In this document: positions 15,709 through 24,593 of the stretch, in pieces
How positions within the stretch are numbered: the stretch's first letter is position 1
Layout of the letters: each line of letters starts with the position of its first letter
NCBI GenBank assembly: GCA_011389885.1
Contig: JAABTK010000054.1
Coordinates: 1-33,498, forward strand
Length of the DNA stretch: 33,498 nt
Direction: 5' to 3'
Source of the DNA: Gammaproteobacteria bacterium
Lineage (GTDB): Bacteria > Pseudomonadota > Gammaproteobacteria > Chromatiales > Chromatiaceae
The notes under the pieces: model-generated
What the model was told of the DNA's origin: nothing
The model's database searches: none
The model's input: only the letters and a program-made list of their open reading frames with translations
Position numbers and translations under genes: made by a program

Positions 15709-16737
15709 ATGAGCGAGTTATCGCCGGTTGCCGCGGCGGGTGTTGCGCTGCTGGCCTCGGCGGGCTTGGCCGGCTGGCTGCAAGGCCCCTATGCGCCCTT
15801 GCGCCTGCTCGATCATGCCAATGCGCGCTCGCTGCACGTCGGGGCCGTGCCGCGCAGCGGCGGCCTGGCCGTTGCCGGCGGCTTGCTGGTCGCCTGGGCG
15901 CCCGGGTTGCTCGGCGCCGGGGCGACCGACACCGCGTTCTGGCTGGCCTGCGGGGCCGCGCTCGTATTGGCCGTGGGGCTGTGGGACGATTGCGGGCATG
16001 TGCCGGCGCTACCGCGCCTGCTGGTGCATTTGGCGGCGGCAGTATTGTTGTTCAGGGGCGGGCTTTGGCTGGATACCGGCCTGCTGCCGGGGCTCGCCTG
16101 GGCGCCGCCTTGTTGGGCCGTCATGGGGCTCACCGCGCTGTTCGTGGCTTGGTCGGTGAACCTCTACAATTTCATGGACGGCATGGACGGCCTGGCCGGC
16201 GGCATGGCCGTAATCGGGTTTGGGGCCTTGGGCCTCATGGGGCTGTTCCAGGGCGCGACGGGTTTTGCCGCCATAACCCTGGGCGCGGCGGCTGCGGCGC
16301 TGGGGTTTTTGCTTTGGAACGCGCCGCCCGCGCGGATCTTTCTCGGCGATGGCGGATCCGGCCTGCTGGGGTTTCTAATGGCGGCCTGTTCGCTGTGGGG
16401 CGTCACGCTCGATCTGTTCGAGCTGTGGCAGGCGCTGCTGGTGTTCTCGCCGTTTTGGGCCGACGCAAGCTCTACCCTGCTGCGCCGCCTGTGGCGCGGC
16501 GAGGCGGTTTGGCGGCCGCACCGCAAGCACCTGTACCAGCGCCTGGTGCGGGCCGGCTGGGGCCATCAACGCACCGCCCTCGCCGCCTGGGGCCTGATGT
16601 TGGCCTGCGCCCTGTCGGCGATGGGGGCCGGGATGGTCGGCGCCGCGGCGCAATGGTTGGTGCTCGGGGGGTGGACCCTGTTTTACCTGTGGTTGATCCG
16701 CTTTACGGACGCCAGGATGCCCTTCGATCTGGCCTAA
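15709..16737 (+). CDS. Glycosyltransferase family 4, WecA/WbpL-like
   Basis: A 342-residue polytopic membrane enzyme of the MraY/WecA superfamily. It would transfer a sugar-1-phosphate from a UDP-sugar to undecaprenyl phosphate, starting O-antigen or another lipid-linked glycan. The cytoplasmic motifs are clear: SVNLYNFMDGMDGLAGGMA with the catalytic Asp pair, FLGDGGSGLLGFL, and the basic loop RPHRKHLYQRLV. It is about the size of WbpL and slightly shorter than MraY, and not in a mur cluster. The next gene, a nucleotide-sugar 4,6-dehydratase, begins 18 nt after the stop, the WbpL-WbpM style pairing, so a modified N-acetyl sugar is a plausible substrate. Confidence 0.88.
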   Translation: MSELSPVAAAGVALLASAGLAGWLQGPYAPLRLLDHANARSLHVGAVPRSGGLAVAGGLLVAWAPGLLGAGATDTAFWLACGAALVLAVGLWDDCGHVPALPRLLVHLAAAVLLFRGGLWLDTGLLPGLAWAPPCWAVMGLTALFVAWSVNLYNFMDGMDGLAGGMAVIGFGALGLMGLFQGATGFAAITLGAAAAALGFLLWNAPPARIFLGDGGSGLLGFLMAACSLWGVTLDLFELWQALLVFSPFWADASSTLLRRLWRGEAVWRPHRKHLYQRLVRAGWGHQRTALAAWGLMLACALSAMGAGMVGAAAQWLVLGGWTLFYLWLIRFTDARMPFDLA

Positions 16738-16755
16738 GGCCATTGGCGGGGATTC

Positions 16756-18675
16756 ATGATTCGACAGCGCCGGTCTCAGAGGAGCGCATTTTTGCCCAAC
16801 CCGCTGAACAGATTATACAGCCGGAGCGTGGCCTTCAGTCATGACCTGCTGATGATTCCGCTGGCGTGGCTCGGGGCCTATTGGCTGCGTTTCAATCTCG
16901 AACAGATTCCGCCGTTCTATCTCGAAACCGCCCTTTGGAGCCTGTTGTTGGTGGTTCCGGTGCAGGCGGTGTTCTCCTGGCATTTCGGTCTCTATCGCGG
17001 GGTCTGGCGCTTTGCCTCCCTGCCGGACTTGGTGCGCATCACCAAGGCCACGGTCTCGGGCCTGCTGGTGGCGGTGTTGCTGGTGTTTTTGGTGTTTCGC
17101 GCCGAGGGCCTGCCGCGCTCGGTGCCGCTGCTGTACGGCATCCTATTGATGGTGCTGCTGAGCGGGCCGCGACTGTTCTACCGCTGGCTGAAGGACCATC
17201 GGCTCGGCTTCCGCAGCGGTCGGCGGGTGTTGGTGGTGGGGGCCGGGGCGCCGGGCGAGGCCCTGGTGCGCGATATGCTGCGCGATTCGCGCAAGGGTTA
17301 TCTGCCGGTGGCCTTCTTGGACGATAACCGCCGCAAGTGGGGCAAGGAGATCCACGGCGTGCGGGTGGCGGGCGGCACCCGGGGGCTGTGCGCTACGGTG
17401 GACGAATTGGGCATCGAGCTGATCATGCTGGCCATGCCCGCCGCGGATGCGGCCGAGGTGCGGCGGGTGGTGGAGCTTGCGGAGAGCAGCGGCGTACCCT
17501 TTCAGACCGTGCCGCAGTTGGATGACCTGATGTCCGGCCAGGTCAGCATCAGTCAACTGCGGCGGGTGCATATCGAGGACCTGCTGGGGCGCGAGCCGGT
17601 GTCGCTCGATTGGCCGGAGATCCGCGCCGGGCTCACCGGGCGGGTGATCCTGGTCACCGGGGCCGGGGGCTCCATCGGCTCTGAGCTGTGCAAGCAGGTC
17701 GCGCGCCTGGAGCCGGCGACGCTGATCTTGTTCGAGCATAGCGAATTCAATCTGTATCGCATCGACATGGAACTGCAAGAGCAGTTTCCCGGTCTCTCGG
17801 TGCATCTGTTCCTGGGCGATGTGTGCGATGCGGCGGCGGTGGATCGGGTGTTCGGGGCCCATCGGCCGCAAATCGTGTTTCACACCGCGGCCTACAAGCA
17901 TGTGCCGCTGTTGGAGAGCCAACTGCGCGAGGCGGTGAACAACAACGTGCTCGGCACCAAGCGGGTGGCGGACGCGGCCGATCGCCACGGCTGCGGCGAG
18001 TTCGTGCTGATCTCCACCGATAAGGCGGTGAACCCGGCCAATGTGATGGGGGCCACCAAACGCATCGCCGAGATTTACTGTCAAAACCTGGACGCCCGCT
18101 CCCGCACCCGCTATATCACGGTGCGCTTCGGTAATGTGCTGGGCTCGGCGGGCAGCGTGGTGCCGCTGTTTCGGCGCCAAATCAAGGCCGGCGGTCCGGT
18201 CACCGTGACCCACCCCGAGATGGAGCGCTTCTTCATGACCGTGCGCGAGGCCTGCCAACTGATTATGCAGGCGGGCGTCATCGGCGTGGGCGGCGAGGTG
18301 TTCGTGTTGGACATGGGCGAGCCGGTGCGCATCGCCTATCTGGCGGAGCAGATGATTCGCCTGTCCGGCAAGACGCCCGGAGAGGATATTCGGATCGAAT
18401 ACACCGGCCTGCGGCCGGGCGAAAAGCTCTACGAGGAGCTGTTTCACGAGCGCGAGAAGTTGATGGCCACCGGCCACGACAAGATCCTGCTGGCCCGGCA
18501 CTGCGAAATGGGCTGGGACTTGGTGGGCCAAATGATGAAGGAACTTCACGCGGCCTGTGATGACTATGACGGTGAGCGCTTGAACAAAGGGCTCAAACGG
18601 TTTTTGCCCCGGCGCGAGACGGCGGGGCCGGATGGCGAGAGCCGGGGCGAAGTCGTCCCGCTGCGCACCCATTAA
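16756..18675 (+). CDS. Nucleotide-sugar 4,6-dehydratase, WbpM/PglF-like
   Basis: A 639-residue membrane-bound short-chain dehydrogenase that likely converts UDP-GlcNAc to its 4-keto-6-deoxy derivative, a step toward QuiNAc, bacillosamine or FucNAc sugars. Four membrane helices occupy about the first 140 residues. A first Rossmann-like fold follows (VVGAGAPGEALVRDM, about 160-280). The catalytic domain begins with TGAGGSIGSE (301-310). Ser420, Met431 and Lys435 (STDKAVNPANVMGATKR) form the unusual S-M-K set in which Met replaces the usual Tyr. GLRPGEKLYEELFH is the conserved late motif. GGGG lies just before the ATG. It is followed by gspE after 25 nt. Confidence 0.92.
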   Translation: MIRQRRSQRSAFLPNPLNRLYSRSVAFSHDLLMIPLAWLGAYWLRFNLEQIPPFYLETALWSLLLVVPVQAVFSWHFGLYRGVWRFASLPDLVRITKATVSGLLVAVLLVFLVFRAEGLPRSVPLLYGILLMVLLSGPRLFYRWLKDHRLGFRSGRRVLVVGAGAPGEALVRDMLRDSRKGYLPVAFLDDNRRKWGKEIHGVRVAGGTRGLCATVDELGIELIMLAMPAADAAEVRRVVELAESSGVPFQTVPQLDDLMSGQVSISQLRRVHIEDLLGREPVSLDWPEIRAGLTGRVILVTGAGGSIGSELCKQVARLEPATLILFEHSEFNLYRIDMELQEQFPGLSVHLFLGDVCDAAAVDRVFGAHRPQIVFHTAAYKHVPLLESQLREAVNNNVLGTKRVADAADRHGCGEFVLISTDKAVNPANVMGATKRIAEIYCQNLDARSRTRYITVRFGNVLGSAGSVVPLFRRQIKAGGPVTVTHPEMERFFMTVREACQLIMQAGVIGVGGEVFVLDMGEPVRIAYLAEQMIRLSGKTPGEDIRIEYTGLRPGEKLYEELFHEREKLMATGHDKILLARHCEMGWDLVGQMMKELHAACDDYDGERLNKGLKRFLPRRETAGPDGESRGEVVPLRTH

Positions 18676-18700
18676 CCCTCGGAATGCATTTGTTGTAGAT

Positions 18701-20431
18701 ATGGCGCAAGCGGTTCAGGAAAGAGTCCCAGACGAAGTGGGCGCGGGCAACGGCGATGCCGAAATCGCGGCCTATCTTGAGCAAAAAAGCAAATTCACCG
18801 CTCAGGACTATGCGCGCGCCCGCCACCTGGCGGCCGATAGCGGCGATTCGGTTTGGTACACGGCGCTCAAGCTGGGGCTGGTGTCGGAAAAGGAGATGGC
18901 CGCGGCCTTTGCCGCGGTGCTCGACCTGCGCAGCCTGACCGCCGAGGACTACCCCGCCATGCCGGCGCTGGAAGAGGGCGTTTCGCCGCGTTTCCTGAAG
19001 GAATCCCACCTGCTGCCGCTGGAGCTGCGGGGAGATCGCCTGGTAGTGGCCATGGCCGACCCCAGCGACGCCTTCGCCTACGAGGCCATCGCCGCCGCCA
19101 CCGGCTGTGAGGTGGCGCCCTGCGTGGGCCTGCGCTCGGACATCGACAACGCCATCGAGCGGCTGTACGGGGCGGGCCGCAGCGCCATGGGCGAGATCGC
19201 CGACGGCCTCACCGAGGACGAGCAGGTCGAGGACATTCAACACCTCAAGGACCTAGCCTCCGAGGCCCCGGTGATTCGGCTGGTGAACCTGATCGTGCAG
19301 CGGGCGGTGGAGTCCCGCGCCTCGGATATCCATGTCGAGCCCTTCGAGGGCCGGCTGAACGTGCGCTACCGCATCGATGGCGTGCTGGCCGAGGTGGAGG
19401 CGCCGCCCTTTCACTCCACCGCGGCGGTGATTTCGCGCATCAAGATCATGGCCAAGCTCAACATCGCCGAACGGCGGCTGCCGCAGGACGGCCGCATCTC
19501 CATGCGGGTGCAGGGCAAGGAGCTGGACATGCGCGTCTCCACCGTGCCCACCCTGTTTGGCGAAAGCGTGGTGATTCGGCTGCTGGACAAGGAGAACGTG
19601 AGTTTCGACTTCGGCTCCCTAGGCTATGACGGCCGGCCGCTGGAGCGCATGCAACAGGTGCTGGATATGCCCTACGGCATCGTCCTGGTCACCGGCCCCA
19701 CCGGCTCGGGCAAGAGCACCACCCTCTACACCGCGCTGCACCGGCTGAACACCGCCGACCGCAAGATCATCACCGTGGAGGACCCGGTCGAGTACCAGCT
19801 CGAAGGGGTGAACCAAATTCAGGTCAAGCCGCAAATCGACCTCACCTTCGCCAACGCCCTGCGCGCCATCGTGCGTCAAGACCCGGACGTCATCATGGTG
19901 GGCGAGATGCGCGACCTCGAAACCGCCCGCATCGCGGTGCAGTCGGCCCTCACCGGCCATGTGGTGCTGTCCACCCTGCACACCAACGACGCCGCCGGCG
20001 GCGTGGCGCGCCTGATGGACATGGGGGTGGAGGACTACCTAATCAGCTCCACGGTGAACGGCATCGTGGCCCAACGCCTGGTGCGCAGGCTTTGCCCCCA
20101 TTGTCGCGAGCCATACGCGGCCTTCGACGAACTGGTGAAGGAGCTGGGCCTGGATCGGTTCGCACCGCCGGGCGAGCCGGTGACCCTGCATCGCGCCGGG
20201 GGCTGCAAGGAATGCGGCAACACCGGTTACCACGGCCGCCTGTCGCTGGCCGAGGTGCTGGTGATGGACGACGATATTCGGCACCTGGTGATGAGCCATG
20301 CCAACGCCGCCGAGCTGCAAAAGGCCGCCACCGCCGGCGGCATGGAAACCATGTACCAAGACGGCCTGCGCAAGGCCGTGGAGGGGCGCACGACGCTGGA
20401 GGAAATCATGCGCGTGACGGAAGACAGCTAA
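18701..20431 (+). CDS. gspE: Type II secretion ATPase GspE
   Basis: A 576-residue cytoplasmic hexameric ATPase driving pseudopilus assembly. The N-terminal regulatory domains (about 1-180) are followed by the RecA-like core: SRASDIHVEPFEG, Walker A GPTGSGKST at 332-340, and the Walker B segment VGEMRD at 400-405 (Met where Ile is common). A zinc-type tetracysteine domain has Cys465/Cys468 and Cys502/Cys505. This is the GspE rather than a plain PilT layout; the neighbours settle GspE over PilB. I chose the ATG at 18701, though its ribosome binding site is poor; coupling to the upstream gene may help. It is the first of eleven secretion genes. Confidence 0.94.
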   Translation: MAQAVQERVPDEVGAGNGDAEIAAYLEQKSKFTAQDYARARHLAADSGDSVWYTALKLGLVSEKEMAAAFAAVLDLRSLTAEDYPAMPALEEGVSPRFLKESHLLPLELRGDRLVVAMADPSDAFAYEAIAAATGCEVAPCVGLRSDIDNAIERLYGAGRSAMGEIADGLTEDEQVEDIQHLKDLASEAPVIRLVNLIVQRAVESRASDIHVEPFEGRLNVRYRIDGVLAEVEAPPFHSTAAVISRIKIMAKLNIAERRLPQDGRISMRVQGKELDMRVSTVPTLFGESVVIRLLDKENVSFDFGSLGYDGRPLERMQQVLDMPYGIVLVTGPTGSGKSTTLYTALHRLNTADRKIITVEDPVEYQLEGVNQIQVKPQIDLTFANALRAIVRQDPDVIMVGEMRDLETARIAVQSALTGHVVLSTLHTNDAAGGVARLMDMGVEDYLISSTVNGIVAQRLVRRLCPHCREPYAAFDELVKELGLDRFAPPGEPVTLHRAGGCKECGNTGYHGRLSLAEVLVMDDDIRHLVMSHANAAELQKAATAGGMETMYQDGLRKAVEGRTTLEEIMRVTEDS

Positions 20432-20434
20432 GCC

Positions 20435-21655
20435 ATGCCGCTATACAGCTACAAGGCGGTAAAAAGCTCCGGCGAGACCGTGGAGGGCGAAATGGAGGCC
20501 GCCGACGAGGGGCTCTTGGTCCGCAAGCTCCAGGCCGACGGCCTGATCCCGCTAAAGACCGGCCCCGCGGGCGGCGCCGGCAGCTTTCTCAAGCTCTCCC
20601 GCCGCGGCGGGGCGCGCAAGAAGCTGTCGGACAAAAAGGTGATGTTACTCACCCGCGAGCTGGCCACCTTGCTGGAGGCGGGCATGACCCTGGATCGGTC
20701 GCTGCAGATCCTGCGCGACCTGTCGGACGACGAAGAACTGGTCAAACTGCTCGATCAATTGCGCGAGCGGGTGCATTCGGGCTCGGCCTTTTCCGCCGCC
20801 CTGGAGGAGGAGAAGGCCACCTTCTCGCCGCTCTACATCAATATGGTCAAGGCCGGCGAGGCCGGCGGCGTGATGCAGCATGTGCTGTCGCGGCTGGCCG
20901 ACTATATGGAGCGCTCCACCGAGTTACAGGAGAACATCCGCTCCGCCCTGGTCTACCCGATGATCCTGCTATTCGTGGCCGGGATGTCCATCGCACTGCT
21001 GCTGATGTTCGTGGTGCCCCAGTTCAGTCAGATGTTTGAGGACATGGGCGAGCAGTTGCCCATGGCCACCCGGGTGGTGATCACCGCTGGCGATCTGTTT
21101 CGCAACTACTGGTGGGCGATGATGGCCGGCCTGTTCCTGCTCATCGCCGCCTTCGACGCCAGCCTGCGCAATCCGGCCACGCGCTATCGCTGGGATCGGC
21201 GGGTGCTCAAATGGCCGCTGTTCGGCGATCTGGTGGCCAAGGTGGAAACCGCGCGCTTTTCGCGCACCCTCTCCACCTTGCTGGCCAACGGCCTGCCGCT
21301 GCTTACGGCACTAAACCTGGTGAAGGATGTCTTATCCAACAAAATCATCGCCGAGGGCGTGGCCGAGGCCGCCGAAAGCCTGAAAAACGGCAAGGGCTTT
21401 TCCGATCCGCTGGTGGACGGCAAGGTGCTGCCGCCGCTGGCGCTGCAAATGATCAAGGTGGGCGAGGAGTCGGGCAATCTCGAAGGCATGCTGGGCAAGA
21501 TCGCCGACGTGTTCGACCGCGAGGTGCGCACCACCGTGGACCGCATGCTCACCCTGCTGGAGCCGGTGATGATCGTGGGCCTCGGGGTGGTGGTGGCCGG
21601 CATTATCATCTCCATCCTGATGGCGGTGCTGAGCGCCAACGAACTGGCTTTTTAG
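20435..21655 (+). CDS. gspF: Type II secretion inner-membrane platform protein GspF
   Basis: A 406-residue polytopic protein of the GspF/PilC family that connects the GspE motor to the pseudopilus. It opens with MPLYSYKAVKSSGETVEGEMEA and has two repeated cytoplasmic four-helix domains (about 65-165 and 265-370, the second with FSRTLSTLLANGLPLLTAL). Membrane helices are near 170-190, 220-240 and 380-400 (MIVGLGVVVAGIIISILMA). It starts three bases after the gspE stop. Confidence 0.95.
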   Translation: MPLYSYKAVKSSGETVEGEMEAADEGLLVRKLQADGLIPLKTGPAGGAGSFLKLSRRGGARKKLSDKKVMLLTRELATLLEAGMTLDRSLQILRDLSDDEELVKLLDQLRERVHSGSAFSAALEEEKATFSPLYINMVKAGEAGGVMQHVLSRLADYMERSTELQENIRSALVYPMILLFVAGMSIALLLMFVVPQFSQMFEDMGEQLPMATRVVITAGDLFRNYWWAMMAGLFLLIAAFDASLRNPATRYRWDRRVLKWPLFGDLVAKVETARFSRTLSTLLANGLPLLTALNLVKDVLSNKIIAEGVAEAAESLKNGKGFSDPLVDGKVLPPLALQMIKVGEESGNLEGMLGKIADVFDREVRTTVDRMLTLLEPVMIVGLGVVVAGIIISILMAVLSANELAF

Positions 21656-21668
21656 ACGCAACCGAGAG

Positions 21669-22115
21669 ATGCAACAAAAGAATCCTATGAAACGACAGAC
21701 CTTTTCCCGCCACGCGGGCTTCACCCTGGTGGAACTGCTGGTGGTGATGGCCATCCTGGCCATGTTGGTGGGCCTGGTGGGCCCCGCGGTGATGGACCAG
21801 TTCGGCGGGGCCAAGACCAAGGCCGCGAAGATCCAAATCGAGGAACTCGGCGCCTCGCTCGACCTCTACAAGCTGGACATGGGGCGTTACCCCAACAGCG
21901 GGCAGGGGCTAGACGCGCTGGTGAACAAGAGCGGCTCCGGCGGCAAATGGAACGGGCCCTACGTCAAAAAGGGCAAGGTGCCCAAGGACCCCTGGGGCTA
22001 TGACTATGTCTACAAGTCGCCGGGCGACCACGGCAACTACGACCTCTCCAGCCTGGGCTCGGACAACGCCGTGGGCGGCGAAGGCGAGGCCCAGGACCTG
22101 CATAGCTGGGAATGA
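21669..22115 (+). CDS. gspG: Major pseudopilin GspG
   Basis: A 148-residue prepilin of the main pseudopilus subunit. The short basic leader ends in HAG, with cleavage by prepilin peptidase before FTLVELLVVMAIL; the conserved Glu at +5 is present. The body carries LYKLDMGRYPNSGQGLDALV and the C-terminal DPWGYDYVY ... DLSSLGSDNAVGGEGEAQDL segment that forms the calcium-binding loop of GspG. A second in-frame ATG (21687) six codons on is an alternative start. The stop overlaps gspH (ATGA). Confidence 0.96.
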   Translation: MQQKNPMKRQTFSRHAGFTLVELLVVMAILAMLVGLVGPAVMDQFGGAKTKAAKIQIEELGASLDLYKLDMGRYPNSGQGLDALVNKSGSGGKWNGPYVKKGKVPKDPWGYDYVYKSPGDHGNYDLSSLGSDNAVGGEGEAQDLHSWE

Positions 22116-22609
22116 CCTTGCGGCGCCCGGCGTCGGACTCGGATCTCCTGTTGCGCTTCTCCCGCCCCCGCGGTTTCACCCTCATCGAGTTATTGGTGGT
22201 GATGGCCATCGCCGCCATGCTGGTGGCGGTGACCCCGCCGCTGATCTCGCGTGCGCTTCCGGGGGTGGAACTCAAGGGCGCGGCGCGCCAGCTCTCCGCG
22301 GCGCTGCGCTTTGCGCGCAACCGGGCGGTGACGGTGCGCGAGTCGGTGGCGGTGCAGGTGGACGTGGAGCAGCGACGCATCACGGTGGCGGGGCGGGCCA
22401 AGCCGATCCAGCTCTCGGAGCGGCTGGAGGTGAAGATGCTCACCGCCGAGTCCGAAAGCCAGGGGGAGAAGGTCGGCGGCATTCGGTTCTTCCCCGACGG
22501 CGGCTCCACCGGCGGGCGCGTGACCTTCATCCGCAACGAGCGTGAAACGGCGGTGGACGTGGACTGGCTCACCGGCCGGGTGCGGATTATCGAACATGAA
22601 GAAGAATAG
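22112..22609 (+). CDS. gspH: Minor pseudopilin GspH
   Basis: A 165-residue prepilin. A leader of about 20 residues ends in RPRG before FTLIELLVVMAIAAML. The soluble part has AARQLSAALRFARNRAV, typical of GspH/FimT, then a beta-rich domain with FFPDGGSTGGRV. It overlaps gspG upstream and gspI downstream, so translation is coupled. Confidence 0.92.
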   Translation: MTLRRPASDSDLLLRFSRPRGFTLIELLVVMAIAAMLVAVTPPLISRALPGVELKGAARQLSAALRFARNRAVTVRESVAVQVDVEQRRITVAGRAKPIQLSERLEVKMLTAESESQGEKVGGIRFFPDGGSTGGRVTFIRNERETAVDVDWLTGRVRIIEHEEE

Positions 22610-22988
22610 CGGCTTCTCCCTGCTGGAGGTGCTGGTGGCCTTCGCGGTGCTGGCCATCTCGCTCGGCGTGGTGATGCGGGTGTTCTCCGCCAGCGTGCGC
22701 GGGGCCCTGATCAGCGAGCAATACAGCCGCGCCATGATCGTGGCCGAGAGCCGACTGGCCGCGGCCATCGGCAAGGAAGAGCTGGATGAGGGCGTGGCTA
22801 GCGGCGAGACCGAAGACGGCTACCGCTGGCAGGTGGAGATCGAGCCCTATGTGCTGGAAGAGGGCGTGGACGACCTGCGGCTACGGGTCAAGCCCTACGA
22901 GGTGGTCGCCAGCGTGAGCTGGACCGACGGCAAGGCCGAGCGCGAATTCGCCTTGACCACCCTGCGCCTGGGGGCCGATCAACCGTGA
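22596..22988 (+). CDS. gspI: Minor pseudopilin GspI
   Basis: A 130-residue prepilin of the pseudopilus tip. It opens MKKNSG with cleavage before FSLLEVLVAFAVLAISLGVVMRVF; Glu5 is present. The ATG at 22596 is inside the 3' end of gspH and gives a correct short leader, unlike an upstream in-frame ATG. The family is small and the body is poorly conserved, so the assignment rests on the leader and the position between gspH and gspJ. Confidence 0.9.
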   Translation: MKKNSGFSLLEVLVAFAVLAISLGVVMRVFSASVRGALISEQYSRAMIVAESRLAAAIGKEELDEGVASGETEDGYRWQVEIEPYVLEEGVDDLRLRVKPYEVVASVSWTDGKAEREFALTTLRLGADQP

Positions 22989-23656
22989 GCGTGCGCCAGG
23001 CCGGCTTCACCTTGGTGGAACTGCTGATCGCGTTGTCGCTGCTGAGCATGATCGTGGTGTTGCTGTTCGGCGGCATTCAGTTGGGCAGCCGCTCCTGGGA
23101 CGGCAGCGAGGCCCGCGCCGAGCGCAACACCGAGATGCGCATGGTCTGGCGCCTGCTGCATGACCACCTGGCCCAGGCCAAGCCCTTGTTCCACGCGGAC
23201 GGGGAGCAGGGGCGCGCGTTGCTGTTTTACGGCGCCAGGGACGCGCTGGAGTTCGTGGCCCCGATGCCGGGCTATCTCGGCGTGGGCGGAGACTATGTCA
23301 TCCGCATTCAGCGCGCCCGCAGCCGCGACGGCACGGCCCTTTGGTTCACGCGCTGGCTGTATCACGAGGAGATCCTAGAGGGCGAGGGCGCGATTCCCGA
23401 ATGGGAGTCGCTAGCCGGGCGTGCGTCCTTGATGCGCGAGGGCGAGCCCGAGGACCGCGCCTACTACACCCGCAGCCTGTTGGTTGAGGGCTTGGAGGAC
23501 ATCGAGATCGACTATTTCGGCGCCACCGCCCCCGGCGAAGAACCGGATTGGAGCGGCGATTGGGAAGAAGAAAGCGTGTTGCCCTCGCTGGTGCGCATGC
23601 GCCTGCGCGACGCCCGGGGCGCATGGCCGGAGATGATCTTTGCGCTGCCCAACTAA
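22985..23656 (+). CDS. gspJ: Minor pseudopilin GspJ
   Basis: A 223-residue prepilin with leader MSVRQAG and mature start FTLVELLIALSLLSMIVVLLFGG. A GTG start overlaps the gspI stop (GTGA). The body carries the GspJ-like helix and a beta-domain with LLFYGARDALEFVAPMPGYLG and LLVEGLEDIEIDYFG. With GspI and GspK it forms the tip complex. Confidence 0.93.
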   Translation: MSVRQAGFTLVELLIALSLLSMIVVLLFGGIQLGSRSWDGSEARAERNTEMRMVWRLLHDHLAQAKPLFHADGEQGRALLFYGARDALEFVAPMPGYLGVGGDYVIRIQRARSRDGTALWFTRWLYHEEILEGEGAIPEWESLAGRASLMREGEPEDRAYYTRSLLVEGLEDIEIDYFGATAPGEEPDWSGDWEEESVLPSLVRMRLRDARGAWPEMIFALPN

Positions 23657-24593
23657 GCCGCCCCGCAGGCAACGAGGCGTGGCCCTGGTGCTGGTGCTAT
23701 GGGTGCTGGTGCTGCTCACCACCATGGCCGTCTCCATGTCCACCACCCAGCGCCTGGAGCTGAACATGGCCGCCAACCTGACCCAGGAGCGGCAGGCCCG
23801 GGCGCTGGTGGATGCGGGCATCGAATTCATGGCCCTGCACTTGCTAATGCAGCGCAGCGGCCCGGAGGCGGAGCAATGGAAGGCCGACGGCCTGGCCCGC
23901 CCCTGGCGCTTTCAGGGGCGCACCATTCAGGTGGCGGCGACCCCGGAGAACGCGCGCATCGATCTCAACGTGGCCACCCCGGAGATCCTGCAAGAGCTGC
24001 TGCTCAGCGCCGGGGTGGAGGACGCCCGGGCGACCGAGATTCGGGACGCGATCCTGGATTGGCGCGACGCCGACGACCAGCGCCAGCTCAACGGGGCCGA
24101 AGATCCGCAATACAAAGAGGCCGGCCGACCCTATGGGGCCAAGGACGCGGCCTTCGATTCTGTGGAAGAATTACGCATGGTTTTGGGCATGACCCCGGAG
24201 ATCTTCGAATCCGTCGCCTCGGCATTGACTGTCCACTCGCGCCGACGTACAGTCAACCCCCTTTTTGCCAGCCGCCAGGTGCTATCGGCATTGCCGGGCA
24301 TGGATCAGACCCGGCTGGAAGACTATATCGCGCTGCGCAGTCAGAACCAGCAGCAAGGCCTGGCCGTGCCGGCGCCCGTCGGCGTCAACCGAATGTACTT
24401 GGAAATGGGCAAGACCCCCATCTATCGGGTGTACGCAGAAACCGAGATGCCCGAGGGCGGCGTGGTGAAGGGCGAAGTGGTGCTGAACATCGCCTCCCGC
24501 GGGCGCGGCGGTTTGAGCTATATCGAGCGCAGCTATGCGCCGCGCGCGGCCCCGGCGCGGGCCCCGCTGGAGACTGAGGAATCATCCCGTTGA
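23640..24593 (+). CDS. gspK: Pseudopilus tip protein GspK
   Basis: A 317-residue minor pseudopilin. The leader ends RQRG before VALVLVLWVLVLLTTMAVSMS; as usual for GspK, the Glu at +5 is absent. The large inserted alpha domain has NARIDLNVATPEILQELLLSAGV, ILDWRDADDQ and FDSVEELRMVLGMTPE. A TTG start is chosen because GGAG lies seven bases before it, the frame is closed just upstream and no ATG exists before the hydrophobic segment. It overlaps gspJ by 17 nt. Confidence 0.93.
   Translation: MRCPTKPPRRQRGVALVLVLWVLVLLTTMAVSMSTTQRLELNMAANLTQERQARALVDAGIEFMALHLLMQRSGPEAEQWKADGLARPWRFQGRTIQVAATPENARIDLNVATPEILQELLLSAGVEDARATEIRDAILDWRDADDQRQLNGAEDPQYKEAGRPYGAKDAAFDSVEELRMVLGMTPEIFESVASALTVHSRRRTVNPLFASRQVLSALPGMDQTRLEDYIALRSQNQQQGLAVPAPVGVNRMYLEMGKTPIYRVYAETEMPEGGVVKGEVVLNIASRGRGGLSYIERSYAPRAAPARAPLETEESSR

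Noticed and set aside
17143-18672. Antisense frame of about 509 codons over the dehydratase gene
   Set aside because: His/Gln/Ala/Arg-rich composition typical of the antisense of a GC-rich gene; the sense gene has full family motifs.
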